The notes under the pieces are model-generated. The model was not told the DNA's origin. It was given only the letters and a program-made list of their open reading frames with translations, and made no database searches. Shown one piece after another: positions 1 through 9,119 of a stretch of 64,000 nt of DNA. Where the stretch lies: positions 1 to 64,000 of the forward strand of contig JACJNY010000046.1 of assembly GCA_014695295.1 (NCBI GenBank). Reading direction: 5' to 3'. Position numbers and translations under genes: made by a program. This DNA comes from Microcoleus sp. FACHB-61. Its GTDB lineage: Bacteria; Cyanobacteriota; Cyanobacteriia; Cyanobacteriales; Microcoleaceae. The first letter of the stretch is position 1; each line of letters starts with the position of its first letter.

Positions 1-243
1 ATTCGTCAACATTGGACGATTGAAAACCAAGTTCATTGGACTTTAGATGTCACGTTCCATGAGGATCAATGTCGGATTCGTTCAGGTCATAGTCCTCGTA
101 ATTTTGCCATCCTCAGACGGATGGCACTTAACGCTCTTAATCAGGAGAAAACATTGCAGCGTAGTCTTCGTCAAAAAATCAAACAGGCTTCTATGAATAA
201 TGATTATATGATGACTGTTCTCAACTCCTTTTGTAAAGCTTGA
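1..243 (+). CDS. ISAs1-family transposase, C-terminal part (runs off the left edge)
   Basis: Frame 1 is open from the first base to a TGA at 241-243, giving 80 residues. The segment RHWTIENQVHWTLDVTFHED followed by RIRSGHSPRNFAILRRMALN is the conserved C-terminal signature of ISAs1-type DDE transposases, including the final catalytic Glu in the IEN region. The protein ends with its own stop codon, so the 3' end looks intact; the 5' part is outside the window. It would cut and join DNA for transposition. Whether the full copy is functional cannot be judged here. The right end of the element should lie within the next 100-150 bases, before the WD40 gene. Confidence 0.85.
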   Translation: MRQHWTIENQVHWTLDVTFHEDQCRIRSGHSPRNFAILRRMALNALNQEKTLQRSLRQKIKQASMNNDYMMTVLNSFCKA

Positions 244-389
244 TTGAGATGCTCTTACCCTGGTGTAAAAAGGGCGACCTACCCCTATTTGTTAAAGTGG
301 TTAAAAATAATGGTTGAACCATAGCTAAAAGCTTTCAAAAAAATAGTTAACTTTAGTAAAAATTTGGATTGTAAGTAGGTAAAAGTGCT

Positions 390-2456
390 ATGACACAAAA
401 TCCTAATCAGCCTAGAGAATACGATGCCGTCCTTGGTGGTGAATCCTCAACACCAGCTAACGCGGCTGTTTTAGGAGGTATCGAAGGTGTAAAGAGGCGC
501 TTGGTGAGTGCAGTTATCGAGCAACGAATTGCTGCTGTTTCCGAGGCGCTTAAGTATGGAGAAGCGGGTTTAGACTTGGTGATTCGGGCTTTGCAGGATG
601 AATCACAGCAGGTAGAAAGGGCTGCATATCGGCTATTGCGGGAAAGGGGAGAACCGAGAGTTAAACAGATTTTACAAGAATACAACCCCTGGCGACTTTT
701 GGAGCGCTCCTATACTTTTGGCGAGCATTCAGAATCGGTTTTTTCGGTCGCCATCAGCCCGGATGGGCAAACTATTGTCAGTGGGAGTAGGGGCAAAACC
801 ATCAAAGTCTGGAATCTACACACCGGGGCATTGATCGCGACTCTTAGAGGACATTCAGAATCGGTTAAATCCGTCGCCATCAGCCCGGATGGGCAAACTA
901 TTGTCAGTGGGAGTAGGGACAAAACCATCAAAGTCTGGAATCTACACACCGGGGCATTGATAAGAACTCTCGAAGGACATTCAGAATCGGTTTTTTCCGT
1001 AGCCATCAACCCGGATGGGCAAACTCTGGTGAGTGGGAGTGCGGACTGTACCATCAAAGTGTGGAATCTGCACACCGGGGAATTGAGTAGAACCCTTGCA
1101 GGACATTCAAGCAAGGTTTTTTCGGTCGCCATCAGCCCGGATGGGCAAATTCTTGTTAGTGGGAGTTTCGACAAAACCATCAAAGTCTGGAATCTCTACA
1201 CTGGGGAATTGAGCAGAACCCTTCGAGGACATTCACACTTGGTTTATTGCGTCGCCATCAGCCCGAATGAGCAAACTCTTGTGAGTGGGAGTTGGGACAA
1301 AAGCATCAAAATCTGGGCTCTACACACTGGGGAATTAATCACAACTCTTAGAGGACATTCACACTCGTTTAATTCCGTCGCCATCAGCCCGGATGGGCAA
1401 ATTCTTGTTACTGGGAGTGGGGACAGAATTATCAAAGTCTGGAATCTGTACACAGGGGAATTGATAAGAACTCTCGAAGGACATTCAGAATCGGTTAAAT
1501 CCGTAGCCATCAGCCCGGATGGGCAAACTTTTGTGAGTGGGAGTTTGGACAAAAGGCTCAAAGTCTGGAATCTGCACACTGGGGAATTGAGCAGAACCCT
1601 TCCAAGACATTCACACTCGGTTAAATCCGTAGCCATCAGCCCGGATGGGCAAATTCTTGTTAGTGGGAGTTGGGACTATACCATCAAAGTCTGGAATCTG
1701 CACACCGGGGAATTGACCAGAACTCTTTTAGGACATTCACAGCGGGTTAATTCCGTAGCCATCAGCCCGGATGGGCAAACTCTGGTGAGTGGGAGTGCGG
1801 ACTGTAGCATCAAAGTGTGGAATCTGCACACTGGCGAATTGACCAGAACTGTTTTAGGACATTCAGAATCGGTTTTTTCCGTAGCCCTCAGCCCGGATGG
1901 GCAAACTCTGGTGAGTGGGAGTGCGGACTGTAGCATCAAAGTGTGGAATCTGCACACTGGCGAATTGAGCAGAACCCTTGCAGGGCAGCCAAAATGGGTT
2001 AATTCCGTAGCCATCAGCCCGGATGGGCAAACTCTGGTGAGTGGGAGTTACAAAACCATCAAAGTTTGGAATCTGCACACCGGGCAATTAAGCAGAACTC
2101 TTGCAGGACATTTATGCTCGGTTTATTGCGTCGCCATCAGCCCGGATGGGCAAACTCTGGTGAGTGGGAGTGGGGACAGAATTATCAAAGTCTGGAATCT
2201 GCACACAGGGAAATTGATAAGAACTCTCGAAGGACATTCAGACTCGGTTTATGGCGTCGCCATCAGCCCGGATGGGCAAACTTTTGTGAGTGGGAGTTTG
2301 GACAAAACGCTCAAAGTCTGGAATCTGCACACCGGGGAATTGAAAAGAACCCTGGAAGGACATTCACACGAGGTTGATTGCATCGCCATCAGCCCGGATG
2401 GGCAAACTATTGTCGGTGGCAGCAAAGGGGAGATCATACTCTGGGAAATGCGGTAA
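390..2456 (+). CDS. WD40 protein with 14 near-identical blades and an N-terminal helical domain
   Basis: This 688-aa protein has a helical, HEAT-like N-terminus (about residues 25-105, with RIAAVSEALKYG and ALQDESQQVERAAYRLL) followed by 14 WD40 repeats of about 42 residues from residue 113 to the end. Each repeat follows GHSxSVxSVAISPDGQTLVSGS then DxTIKVWNLHTGEL. Fourteen blades fit two seven-bladed propellers or one double propeller. Repeat 11 lacks the usual Asp before KTIKVW. Blades are near identical in DNA as well, indicating recent amplification or gene conversion. There is no signal peptide, so it is probably a cytoplasmic scaffold. Its partners are unknown. A strong hairpin follows at 2468-2505. 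Confidence 0.9.
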   Translation: MTQNPNQPREYDAVLGGESSTPANAAVLGGIEGVKRRLVSAVIEQRIAAVSEALKYGEAGLDLVIRALQDESQQVERAAYRLLRERGEPRVKQILQEYNPWRLLERSYTFGEHSESVFSVAISPDGQTIVSGSRGKTIKVWNLHTGALIATLRGHSESVKSVAISPDGQTIVSGSRDKTIKVWNLHTGALIRTLEGHSESVFSVAINPDGQTLVSGSADCTIKVWNLHTGELSRTLAGHSSKVFSVAISPDGQILVSGSFDKTIKVWNLYTGELSRTLRGHSHLVYCVAISPNEQTLVSGSWDKSIKIWALHTGELITTLRGHSHSFNSVAISPDGQILVTGSGDRIIKVWNLYTGELIRTLEGHSESVKSVAISPDGQTFVSGSLDKRLKVWNLHTGELSRTLPRHSHSVKSVAISPDGQILVSGSWDYTIKVWNLHTGELTRTLLGHSQRVNSVAISPDGQTLVSGSADCSIKVWNLHTGELTRTVLGHSESVFSVALSPDGQTLVSGSADCSIKVWNLHTGELSRTLAGQPKWVNSVAISPDGQTLVSGSYKTIKVWNLHTGQLSRTLAGHLCSVYCVAISPDGQTLVSGSGDRIIKVWNLHTGKLIRTLEGHSDSVYGVAISPDGQTFVSGSLDKTLKVWNLHTGELKRTLEGHSHEVDCIAISPDGQTIVGGSKGEIILWEMR

Positions 2457-2467
2457 AGTTTTTGTTG

Positions 2468-2505
2468 GCGCTTTTTGTTCGATCGCACTCTCGAACAAAA
2501 AGCGC
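2468..2505. terminator. Bidirectional hairpin between convergent WD40 gene and cobS
   Basis: A 15-bp perfect inverted repeat (GCGCTTTTTGTTCGA and its complement) encloses an 8-base loop. The arms carry T5/A5 runs. It lies 12 bases after the WD40 stop and 26 bases beyond the cobS stop on the opposite strand, so it could end transcription from both sides. Confidence 0.7.
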
Positions 2506-2531
2506 AAACAAAAAGCGCAAGCGTTGCATCT

Positions 2532-3299
2532 TCACCCTTCCAAAGCCACCAAAAGACAAAGCAATAAAGCCTCCGTCCACTCGACTACAGCACCGTAAGT
2601 ATCGCCCGTGTGGCCGCCCAAACGGTGGTTAAACCAGGCTCCGACAAAAATTCCGATCGCACTTCCCCCCAAAGCCATCCCCACCGCTAACAGCCACCGA
2701 TCGCCCTCCAAGACAACTTGCACCACGCTCAAACTCAGCAGCAACAGCACTCCCGGTATAAAATCAAAAGGTGAATAAATAGATTCCTTGTGAAAAGCTC
2801 CCTTACCCTCGGCCCGGAGATAGGGATAGCGGGCGATCGCGACCAGTTGGGCCCACCTCCCCCAACCCGCGACGCCCATCAAAGCCAGCCAGCGATAGTT
2901 ATTCAAGTCCGAGAGAGCCGCTGTTTTCAGCAGCACGATCGCGATCGCAGCCATCGCCCCAAAGGCTCCTGTAACGCTGTCCCGCATGACTTCCAGCCTG
3001 CGCACCGGGTCGGGTACAGCCAGCCCGTCCGCCGCGTCCATTGCCCCGTCTAGGTGCAGCCCGCCCGTCACGGCGATGCCCAAGACTACCACCAAGGCCG
3101 ATCGAGTCAGAGCAGGCATTCCCAACAACTGCAGCCCAACATCCGCCAGTCCCAGCATCCCCCCAATCAAAAGCCCGATCGCCGGTGCCAAGCGAGCAAT
3201 GCCTCGAAACTCCAAAGTCCAAGACATCGGTACCGGCAAACAAGTATAAAAAGCGACTGCGGCTGCGATGGCAGCACCTTGATTCCGGAAAAAGTCCAT
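2532..3299 (-). CDS. cobS: Adenosylcobinamide-GDP ribazoletransferase (cobalamin synthase)
   Basis: CobS joins alpha-ribazole (phosphate) to adenosylcobinamide-GDP in the last steps of cobalamin assembly and is an integral membrane enzyme. The sequence shows FYTCLPVP near the N-terminus, the hallmark [15 protein letters not shown] acidic motif (about residue 85), and several hydrophobic helices (for example [15 protein letters not shown]). I start it at [10 protein letters not shown], which matches the usual N-terminus of the family; an in-frame ATG lies ten codons upstream at 3329. The length of about 255 residues is normal. No cobalamin riboswitch is visible upstream (3300-3588). It is convergent with the WD40 gene. 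Confidence 0.93.
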   Translation of the reverse strand: MDFFRNQGAAIAAAVAFYTCLPVPMSWTLEFRGIARLAPAIGLLIGGMLGLADVGLQLLGMPALTRSALVVVLGIAVTGGLHLDGAMDAADGLAVPDPVRRLEVMRDSVTGAFGAMAAIAIVLLKTAALSDLNNYRWLALMGVAGWGRWAQLVAIARYPYLRAEGKGAFHKESIYSPFDFIPGVLLLLSLSVVQVVLEGDRWLLAVGMALGGSAIGIFVGAWFNHRLGGHTGDTYGAVVEWTEALLLCLLVALEG

Positions 3300-3588
3300 C
3301 GTAGACCGAACCCATTTATCATCCACCATAAGATTGAAAGTTTTTCATGTGGTATACAGTTGTCAATCCCTTAGTGTGTGCCAGAATTGGAGCTGTAACA
3401 CCCTAGTCCTTTGGATTGGGCATTCCTCCTGTCCGAGCTCTTTTCCCCGGAAAACCTCTGCCGGCAGCGATCCCGAAGCTCCCTATCTAAAATGACTAAA
3501 CTCAAGATTCGCGTTTCCCTTCCCAAGAATTCTAGCTAACTCCCTGATTTCCAAGACGGGAACATACTACAACAGAGGCTTTTACTCC

Positions 3589-4038
3589 ATGAGTCACGAC
3601 CAATTAAATAACAGGGTAGTTGCTCCTTGCATCATCGATACAGGCATTGTCGTCAACAAACGCGATATCAAAAGATTGCTGTTTGATTTAGGACGTGTCC
3701 GCTACCTTCACATACAAGATGGCAAGATTTACAGCGAAGGGGAAGGGTATGTGCTCGAAGTCTTCGCCAACCCCCACCGTTCTACCCTGATTGCCAACCA
3801 TGCGCTTTATTTGAACGTGTATAGTTTTGATTACCTGGAACTGAAACAGTCCCCTGAAGATGGTGCTTATTTTGACTTGGTTCAAGACGGACGCCAGTTG
3901 CGGTTAATTCCCCTCTCCAATCCTTTGCAAGAGCAAGTCGCCCGGAATTTAAATGCTGCGGCTTTGGATGCGGTTGTCGATCAGGTACTCTCCGGCAACT
4001 GGGATCTGCAATTGGATGAGGATGATTCCCCGTTTTAA
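3589..4038 (+). CDS. Conserved cyanobacterial hypothetical protein (149 aa)
   Basis: I do not recognise a named domain. The protein is soluble, without signal peptide or membrane segment. It is beta-rich in the middle (VRYLHIQDGKIYSEGEGYVLEVF) and ends in an acidic tail (QLDEDDSPF). The internal motif NPHRSTLIANHALYLNVYSF looks conserved and, from memory, resembles proteins found across cyanobacteria, but no function can be assigned. The GC content and codon use look like those of its neighbours. It is followed directly by a heptamer repeat and the left end of a tnpB element, so it is probably a single-gene transcript. Confidence 0.7.
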   Translation: MSHDQLNNRVVAPCIIDTGIVVNKRDIKRLLFDLGRVRYLHIQDGKIYSEGEGYVLEVFANPHRSTLIANHALYLNVYSFDYLELKQSPEDGAYFDLVQDGRQLRLIPLSNPLQEQVARNLNAAALDAVVDQVLSGNWDLQLDEDDSPF

Positions 4039-4052
4039 TGGTCAGTCAGTCG

Positions 4053-4084
4053 ATTTTAGATTTTAGATTTTAGATTTTAGATTT
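4053..4084. repeat. Heptamer array (ATTTTAG)n
   Basis: Four perfect ATTTTAG units plus a partial one lie 14 bases after the preceding stop codon. The same heptamer array recurs at 25933-25978, 30781-30813 (other orientation), 33472-33502, 55582-55612 and 59095-59128. Confidence 0.95.
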
Positions 4085-4217
4085 ACTTGCAGCATTGAAT
4101 CTGGGAGTTAGAACTAAGGTCTAAAATTTTTTGCCCTCCACGACGATTGTCGGAAACTTGTATCCGTTTTTGGGCGGGGTCATGAGTTTTTTGTCGCGAG
4201 GTCATCAGAAAACAGGG

Positions 4218-4350
4218 TAGAAACCCCGTCCTTATAGGACGGCTTTACTTTTCAATTGCATAAGTTGCATGGAAATAAAAATACGCATAAATAGTACCAT
4301 TTTGTGCGCTGCCAATATGGTACTATTTTAGATAGTAAATCAACCCCGCT
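4218..4350 (+). repeat. Probable left end of the tnpB element, with two hairpins
   Basis: Two palindromes precede tnpB. The first, 4218-4253, has the core CCGTCCTTATAGGACGG inside GTAGAAACC...GGCTTTAC. The second pairs TAGTACCAT (4292-4300) with ATGGTACTA (4317-4325). Subterminal hairpins are recognised in the IS200/IS605 group by a Y1 transposase (TnpA), which this element lacks. The first palindrome recurs at about 27375-27407. The exact element boundary is not certain. Confidence 0.5.
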
Positions 4351-5535
4351 ATGAAAGCAAGATATCGCTACAGATTCTATCCAACAGACCAACAACGACA
4401 GAGTTTAGCTCAGTTGTTCGGTTGCATTCGGGTAGTCTGGAACGATGCTTTAAATTTGTGCAAAAGTTCGGAAAAATTGCCCAATTACAATCACCTGTCA
4501 GGTTTATTAACTGCATCCAAAAAGACTCAAGAGCGGAGTTGGCTTAACAATGTGTCTTGCGTTCCATTGCAACAATCTCGGCGGCACTTATCAGTAGCAT
4601 ACAAAAATTTTTTCAATTCCCGCAAGGGGAAGAGAAAGGGAATAAAAGTTGGGACACCCAAGTTTAAGAAAAAGACCAACAGCCAATCTGCGGAGTTTAC
4701 CAAATCCGGGTTCTCTATTAAGGGATGCCAAGTCTACTTAGCTAAGGTAGGAGATGTCAGTCCGATTTCGCCTGTGGGAATTACTTCAGAACCTAGCTCT
4801 GTAACGGTAATTAAGGATTGTGCAAACCGCTACTTCCTCAGTTTTGTAGTCGAAATAAATCCTGCAAGTCCGCTCCCGAAGAACCAATCAGTTGGGATAG
4901 ACTTGGGGCTAAAAACTTTTGCCTCCCTCAGTGATGGAACGCAGGTAAAAAGCCCGGATTACTCGAAACCAGACCGCAAAATCAGGAAGTTGCAAAGGAA
5001 GTTAGCCCGCCAACCGCATGACTCAAGGCGCAGGAACAAGACTCGAATTCGGATAGCCCGCCAGTACAACAAGATAGCAGACACCCGCGCCGATTTCCTG
5101 CACAAATTGTCAACCAAAATAGTCAGAGAAAACCAAACTGTTGTTTTGGAAGATTTAAACGTGTCGGGGATGGTAAAAAATCGACGCTTGGCAAGAGCAA
5201 TTAGTGGGCAAGGATGGTATCAATTCCGAGTTCTCTGCGAAGCTAAGTGCGATAAGTTTGGACGAGATTTCAGGGTAATTAGTAGGTGGGAGCCTACCAG
5301 TCAAGTTTGCTCTGAATGCGATTTTAGATGGGGAAAGTTAGACCTTTCTGTTCGCGAATTTGTCTGCATCAATTGCGGGACGCATCACGACAGAGACGGA
5401 AACGCCGCTAAAAATATAGAGAAAGTCGGGATGGGATATTGCCACGACTCTAAACGGACGCAGAGGGAAAGTAAGACTACGACCGTAGCATCTCCCAATG
5501 AAGCGTCAAGAATCACTGCCCTTTTAGGGCGGTGA
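4351..5535 (+). CDS. tnpB: TnpB, RNA-guided nuclease of an IS200/IS605-family element (no tnpA)
   Basis: The 394-aa protein has the full TnpB architecture: an N-terminal helix-turn-helix region ([19 protein letters not shown]), a wedge/REC-like middle, and a split RuvC domain with Asp184 ([10 protein letters not shown]), Glu267 ([11 protein letters not shown]) and the Asp347/Asp349 [10 protein letters not shown] motif. A zinc ribbon is intact with Cys320, Cys323, Cys339 and Cys342. TnpB proteins use an RNA from the element's right end (omega RNA) to cut DNA, which favours element retention. No tnpA is adjacent, so mobility would need a Y1 transposase supplied in trans. The coding frame is uninterrupted. 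The short 3' palindrome at 5519-5534 may belong to the right end. Confidence 0.92.
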   Translation: MKARYRYRFYPTDQQRQSLAQLFGCIRVVWNDALNLCKSSEKLPNYNHLSGLLTASKKTQERSWLNNVSCVPLQQSRRHLSVAYKNFFNSRKGKRKGIKVGTPKFKKKTNSQSAEFTKSGFSIKGCQVYLAKVGDVSPISPVGITSEPSSVTVIKDCANRYFLSFVVEINPASPLPKNQSVGIDLGLKTFASLSDGTQVKSPDYSKPDRKIRKLQRKLARQPHDSRRRNKTRIRIARQYNKIADTRADFLHKLSTKIVRENQTVVLEDLNVSGMVKNRRLARAISGQGWYQFRVLCEAKCDKFGRDFRVISRWEPTSQVCSECDFRWGKLDLSVREFVCINCGTHHDRDGNAAKNIEKVGMGYCHDSKRTQRESKTTTVASPNEASRITALLGR

Positions 5536-5590
5536 GTATATCAACAACAATAGATTAGATAACACGGACGGCCGAGTAGCGGTTAAGGAT
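5519..5590 (+). ncRNA. Candidate right end / omega RNA 3' segment of the tnpB element
   Basis: The tnpB 3' end overlaps the hairpin CTGCCCTTTTAGGGCGG. In TnpB elements the guide scaffold RNA overlaps the tnpB 3' end and extends into the right end, with the guide copied from flanking DNA. The position fits, but the RNA boundaries cannot be read from the sequence. Confidence 0.3.
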
Positions 5591-5602
5591 CGTCGGGGAC
5601 TA

Positions 5603-6733
5603 ATGACTGAAGACAAGACGGGATTTTCTTTTAAATGTCAGGCTAATTGCAGCCATACCCAAGCGCGTGCAGGGGTTTTTTCCACTCCCCACGGTGTGGT
5701 GGAAACGCCTAAATTTATGCCGGTGGGGACGCTAGCTAATGTCAAAACTTTGACACCGGCACATCTTGAGGCGGCGGGTTCTCAAATGGTTTTGGCAAAT
5801 ACTTATCACTTGCATTTGCAGCCGGGGGAAGCGATTGTCGCAGGCGCCGGCGGATTGCATAAATTTATGGCTTGGCCGGGCCCGATGCTGACGGATTCGG
5901 GCGGCTTCCAGGTATTTAGCTTGAGCCAAATGCGCAAGATTACTGATGATGGGGTGACTTTTCGCTCTCCCCGCGATGGCCGCATGATTAATTTGACGCC
6001 GGAACGATCGATCGAAATTCAGAATGAGTTGGGCGCCGATGTGATTATGGCTTTTGACGAGTGTCCCCCTTACCCAGCTACGCGGGAGGAGGTGGAGGCG
6101 GCAACAAATCGCACTTACCGCTGGCTGCAACGCTGCATTCAAGCTCACTCGCGCCCGGATCAAGCTTTGTTCGGTATCGTCCAGGGGGGCGTTTTCCCCG
6201 ATTTACGATCGCGCGCGGCGAACCAGTTGGTAGATTTGGATTTGCCTGGTTACGCCATCGGCGGGGTTAGTGTCGGGGAATCGGGGGATTTGATCGCAGA
6301 GATTGTGAAAGCGACTGCGCCCCTGTTGCCTGCAAGTAAACCGCGTTATTTGATGGGGATTGGGACTTATCGGGAAATGGCGCTGGCTGTGGCGAGTGGC
6401 GTAGATATGTTTGACTGCGTGATTCCGACTCGGCTGGCCCGCCACGGGACTGCTTTTGTTGGTGGGGAACGCTGGAGTTTGAAAAATGCTCGGTTCCGCG
6501 AGGATTTTGCTCCGCTGGATGAGTCTTGTCCTTGTTATACCTGCCAAAAATTCAGTCGGGCTTATTTGGCCCATTTGGCGCGGGCTAACGAAGTGCTGGG
6601 GTATACTTTGCTGGCGATTCACAATGTGACGGAGTTGATTCGCTTTACTGGGAGGATGCGGGAGGCGATTTTGGCGGATCGATTTACTGAAGAGTTTGCC
6701 CACTGGCTCGCACCGAGAGTCGATCGATCGTGA
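5603..6733 (+). CDS. tgt: tRNA-guanine transglycosylase (queuine tRNA-ribosyltransferase)
   Basis: Tgt exchanges guanine 34 in tRNAs with GUN anticodons for the queuosine precursor preQ1. The 376-aa length is standard. Visible motifs are [36 protein letters not shown], the nucleophile-region [17 protein letters not shown] and the zinc site [17 protein letters not shown] with a downstream His. The start [10 protein letters not shown] precedes the conserved CHTQAR-like [15 protein letters not shown] by about ten residues, as is usual. psbK follows 60 bases downstream in the same direction and may be co-transcribed. Confidence 0.96.
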   Translation: MTEDKTGFSFKCQANCSHTQARAGVFSTPHGVVETPKFMPVGTLANVKTLTPAHLEAAGSQMVLANTYHLHLQPGEAIVAGAGGLHKFMAWPGPMLTDSGGFQVFSLSQMRKITDDGVTFRSPRDGRMINLTPERSIEIQNELGADVIMAFDECPPYPATREEVEAATNRTYRWLQRCIQAHSRPDQALFGIVQGGVFPDLRSRAANQLVDLDLPGYAIGGVSVGESGDLIAEIVKATAPLLPASKPRYLMGIGTYREMALAVASGVDMFDCVIPTRLARHGTAFVGGERWSLKNARFREDFAPLDESCPCYTCQKFSRAYLAHLARANEVLGYTLLAIHNVTELIRFTGRMREAILADRFTEEFAHWLAPRVDRS

Positions 6734-6793
6734 TTGCCTGGGGTGAAGATATGCGACAATTATGAAAATTGTGTTGGATAGGTAGGTTGATTC

Positions 6794-6931
6794 ATGGAAG
6801 CTGCATTACTCTTAGCAAAACTGCCCGAAGCTTATTCGATTTTTGAGCCTTTGGTTAATGTTTTGCCGGTCATTCCCGTGTTTTTCTTGCTGCTGGCTTT
6901 TGTTTGGCAGGCGGCTGTCGGATTTAGATAA
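6794..6931 (+). CDS. psbK: Photosystem II reaction centre protein K
   Basis: This 45-residue ORF is shorter than common ORF cut-offs. It encodes a short leader ([14 protein letters not shown]) followed by one membrane helix with the diagnostic sequence [20 protein letters not shown] and a C-terminal FR. This matches PsbK, a small thylakoid subunit near CP43 that helps PSII assembly and PsbZ/Ycf12 binding. Mature PsbK loses its leader before the Lys-Leu-Pro-Glu-Ala region. It lies 60 bases after tgt and is followed by a strong terminator hairpin. Confidence 0.93.
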   Translation: MEAALLLAKLPEAYSIFEPLVNVLPVIPVFFLLLAFVWQAAVGFR

Positions 6932-6944
6932 GTTTGATTTCATT

Positions 6945-6982
6945 AAAAAGCAGGGGCAATTTACAAATCGCCCCTGCTTTTT
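6945..6982. terminator. Rho-independent terminator shared by psbK and the GST gene
   Basis: AAAAGCAGGGGC and GCCCCTGCTTTTT form a GC-rich stem around an AATTTACAAATC loop, followed by a T run. It is 14 bases after the psbK stop and 35 bases from the stop of the convergent GST gene. A-runs on one side and T-runs on the other make it usable in both directions. Confidence 0.85.
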
Positions 6983-7016
6983 GCTATTAAGTTTTGTTTC
7001 GTTCTTCGTTCTGCCT

Positions 7017-7571
7017 TCAGCTACCGCCGATCGCACTTTTGAATGCCGGTCTTTCTGAGATCCGCTTGATGTAATCTACAACGGCCGGATAAGCACTGAG
7101 GTCTAGTTTTAGCATCATCGGAATGTAGGCCAACATTGACCCGACTGCTGCGTCGGCGACGCCGAATTCCTCACCCATTAAAAACGGCTGTTTCTCGAAG
7201 ATTTCATTTAACGGTTTTAACAACTTGGGAGTTTCGCGATCGCGAGTTGCTTCTGTAAATATTCCCGGCCCCAACGTAGCGTTAGCAAACGTGACCCACT
7301 GCACGATTTGAGCTTGCTGCTCCAAAGTGTCGGGCATTTTACCATATTTTTGAGCTAAATACAGCAGAATTGCGCCGGATTCCCAAAGTTTGAAATCTCC
7401 GTCAACAATTGCCGGTACTTTGCCGATCGGATTAATTTCGAGATACTCTGGCTGCAAGTGTGCCCCTGCTTGCATATCCAGCATGACGAATTCGTAGGGA
7501 ACCGCTATTTCTTCTAGATACCACTTGACAATTGAGGCCCTGCTGCGGGCTCCGCCGTAAAGTTTCAACAC
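7017..7571 (-). CDS. Glutathione S-transferase family protein
   Basis: The protein has the two-domain GST layout: a thioredoxin-like N-terminus (LKLYGGARSRASIVKWYLEEI, with a Ser/Arg catalytic-loop candidate), the cis-Pro motif GKVPAIVDG, the glutathione-binding LWESGAILLYLAQKYG, and a helical C-terminal domain (FGVADAAVGSMLAYIP). I place the start at GTG 7571 (VLKLYGG), preceded by AAGGA at 11 bases, giving 184 aa. A longer reading frame begins at 7670, but its extra 33 residues are translated from intergenic repeat DNA (GGGAATTGGGAATTGG). It is likely cytosolic, acting in thiol conjugation or peroxide detoxification; the substrate is unknown. Confidence 0.82.
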   Translation of the reverse strand: MLKLYGGARSRASIVKWYLEEIAVPYEFVMLDMQAGAHLQPEYLEINPIGKVPAIVDGDFKLWESGAILLYLAQKYGKMPDTLEQQAQIVQWVTFANATLGPGIFTEATRDRETPKLLKPLNEIFEKQPFLMGEEFGVADAAVGSMLAYIPMMLKLDLSAYPAVVDYIKRISERPAFKSAIGGS

Positions 7572-7613
7572 GAAATTTTTATCCTTTAACGCAATATTGC
7601 TGTTATAGCATTT

Positions 7614-7647
7614 TTTGGGAAGTGGGCATTGGGAATTGGGAATTGGA
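7614..7647. repeat. Short GGGAATTGG tandem repeat
   Basis: GGGAATTGG-type units lie just upstream of the GST gene. A related AATTGGGGATT tract is found inside the histidine kinase gene at 31902-31967. Confidence 0.7.
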
Positions 7648-7675
7648 GCAACCAGAGACTCTGATGTCAATGTTC

Positions 7676-7752
7676 GACTAATGACTAATGACTAATGACT
7701 AATGACTACTGACTAATGATTACTGACGAATAACTAATGACCGATAACTAAT
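7676..7752. repeat. Heptamer array (GACTAAT)n overlapping the 3' end of mntP
   Basis: Four perfect GACTAAT units are followed by degenerate copies (GACTACT, GATTACT, AACTAAT). The last part encodes the final residues (VIGH) and the stop codon of mntP on the minus strand. A related array lies at 45632-45680 upstream of pheT. Confidence 0.9.
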
Positions 7753-8315
7753 GGCAGTTCTGTCAAGTGCATAAACAAGATTCTGCTGCCAATAAAAATC
7801 AAAATTGCTCCGCCCAATATCTCAATTTTATTTGCAAACAAGTTACCGCACTTGTGACCGATAAACACGCCTGCAAAGGCTAAAAAGAAAGTAATAAACC
7901 CGATCGCAGCCACCGCAGGAGCAATAGAATCTTTCAGGACAGCAAATCCAATCCCAACTGCGAGAGCATCGATACTTGTCGCCACCGACAGCGTTATCAA
8001 AGTCCCCGTATCTAAGGGATTAAACTTTTTCTCGCATTCTTCGCCTTGCAGCGATTCATAAATCATTCTACCGCCAATGAAACTCAAAAGCCCAAAAGCT
8101 ATCCAATGGTCGATCGGTGTTATCAAAAAACTAAAACTAAGACCGATGAGCCATCCTATGACGGGCATTAAAGCTTGAAACGCTCCGAAAAATAAGGCGA
8201 TTTTTAAAGCTTTATTGACCTTCATGTGTTTGATTGCTAAACCGCTCGAAACAGCAACAGCAAAAGCATCTGCTGCTAGTCCCAAGGAAAGTAATATGGT
8301 AGTGGCTGCATCCAT
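7734..8315 (-). CDS. mntP: Manganese efflux pump MntP
   Basis: MntP exports Mn2+ from the cytoplasm. The 193-aa protein has six hydrophobic helices arranged as two similar halves. Each half carries the conserved acidic motif, LGLAADAFAVAVSSGL near residue 15 and VATSIDALAVGIGFAVL near residue 112, which supply the Asp residues that bind the metal. The C-terminal four residues and the stop codon come from a heptamer repeat (7676-7752), so the tail is not ancestral. No yybP-ykoY type riboswitch is obvious upstream. In this window the Mn/Zn importer genes lie at 55.7-58.9 kb. Confidence 0.92.
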   Translation of the reverse strand: MDAATTILLSLGLAADAFAVAVSSGLAIKHMKVNKALKIALFFGAFQALMPVIGWLIGLSFSFLITPIDHWIAFGLLSFIGGRMIYESLQGEECEKKFNPLDTGTLITLSVATSIDALAVGIGFAVLKDSIAPAVAAIGFITFFLAFAGVFIGHKCGNLFANKIEILGGAILIFIGSRILFMHLTELPLVIGH

Positions 8316-8512
8316 TTTTGTAAAGTGTTAGGTGTTATAAATAAAGTATTCCTCTTGACTGTTTTAGTTTACACTAAATTTTGATATAAGCGCGTTTTTA
8401 TCATAATGTTTTCATTTTTGACTCACATTTATTTCAAAATTGGCGATGGTTGAAAAAATCAGCGCTTAGCTGTATTGTGTAAAAGATTATTTATGAAGTA
8501 GCAGAATCGACT

Positions 8513-9112
8513 ATGGCGCCATCTAGACCGTACCAGCCATTGCTGCTCAGGTTACTGCATGGGGTTAACGCTGCGATCGCCCTTTTAGCAATTTTGAGCG
8601 CATTTCTGGTTTACAACACCTACGATGGGCGGTGGGGCAAAGTCCCCGTGCCTCGGATTGCAGATATTATTGGGATTCACGGCACTTTTGGCAAGATGTT
8701 GCTGTTAGGAATAATGCCGGCTTTTGCATTGTACAGTTTCCACGCAGGTCAAAAACTTTTGGTGCAGCCTGATTCTTTTGGGAGACTAACGCAATTGGGA
8801 AAACCGATTTGGTGGTACAGCTTGCACCGGATTGTGAATACGTTGATGCTGCTAGCACTGACTTTTTCGATCGCTTCTGGCAGTATGGTTAAGGAAGAAT
8901 GGCTGCCGGCTGGGGAATTGACGCAGGTTTGGTATTATTTGCACGCTTCTGGTTGGGTGGTATTGGTGTTTTGTCTGGCAATGCACTTGTTGATGAGTGC
9001 GAAGGTGGGGGGTTTGCCACTAATTTTGTCGATGTTTGATGCCGCGTATCGCCCGGAGGATTCGCCGGCTGCTTGGTGGAAGAAAATTCGCTCTTTGGTC
9101 GATCGCTCTTAA
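8513..9112 (+). CDS. Four-helix b-type cytochrome (cytochrome b561/NiFe-hydrogenase cytochrome b-like)
   Basis: This 199-aa integral membrane protein has four hydrophobic helices with regularly spaced histidines: His16 (LLRLLHGVNA), His56 (GIHGTFG), His77, His105 (SLHRIVN), His144 (YLHASGW) and His158. These are typical axial ligands of a di-heme four-helix cytochrome. It probably shuttles electrons across the thylakoid or plasma membrane. The partner is not known, and no hydrogenase or dehydrogenase gene is next to it. A 29-codon ORF starts 8 bases after the stop. The start at 8513 (MAPSRPYQPLLL) fits the first helix. Confidence 0.8.
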   Translation: MAPSRPYQPLLLRLLHGVNAAIALLAILSAFLVYNTYDGRWGKVPVPRIADIIGIHGTFGKMLLLGIMPAFALYSFHAGQKLLVQPDSFGRLTQLGKPIWWYSLHRIVNTLMLLALTFSIASGSMVKEEWLPAGELTQVWYYLHASGWVVLVFCLAMHLLMSAKVGGLPLILSMFDAAYRPEDSPAAWWKKIRSLVDRS

Positions 9113-9119
9113 TTTGAAA

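Noticed and set aside
710..2014. Long minus-strand open frames opposite the WD40 repeats
   Set aside because: They are mirror images of the blade repeats (recurring PLTRVCPSGLMAT), with the same 126-bp periodicity and no independent start context.
3300..3588. Cobalamin riboswitch upstream of cobS
   Set aside because: I looked for the B12-box core and its peripheral stems on the minus strand and found no match.
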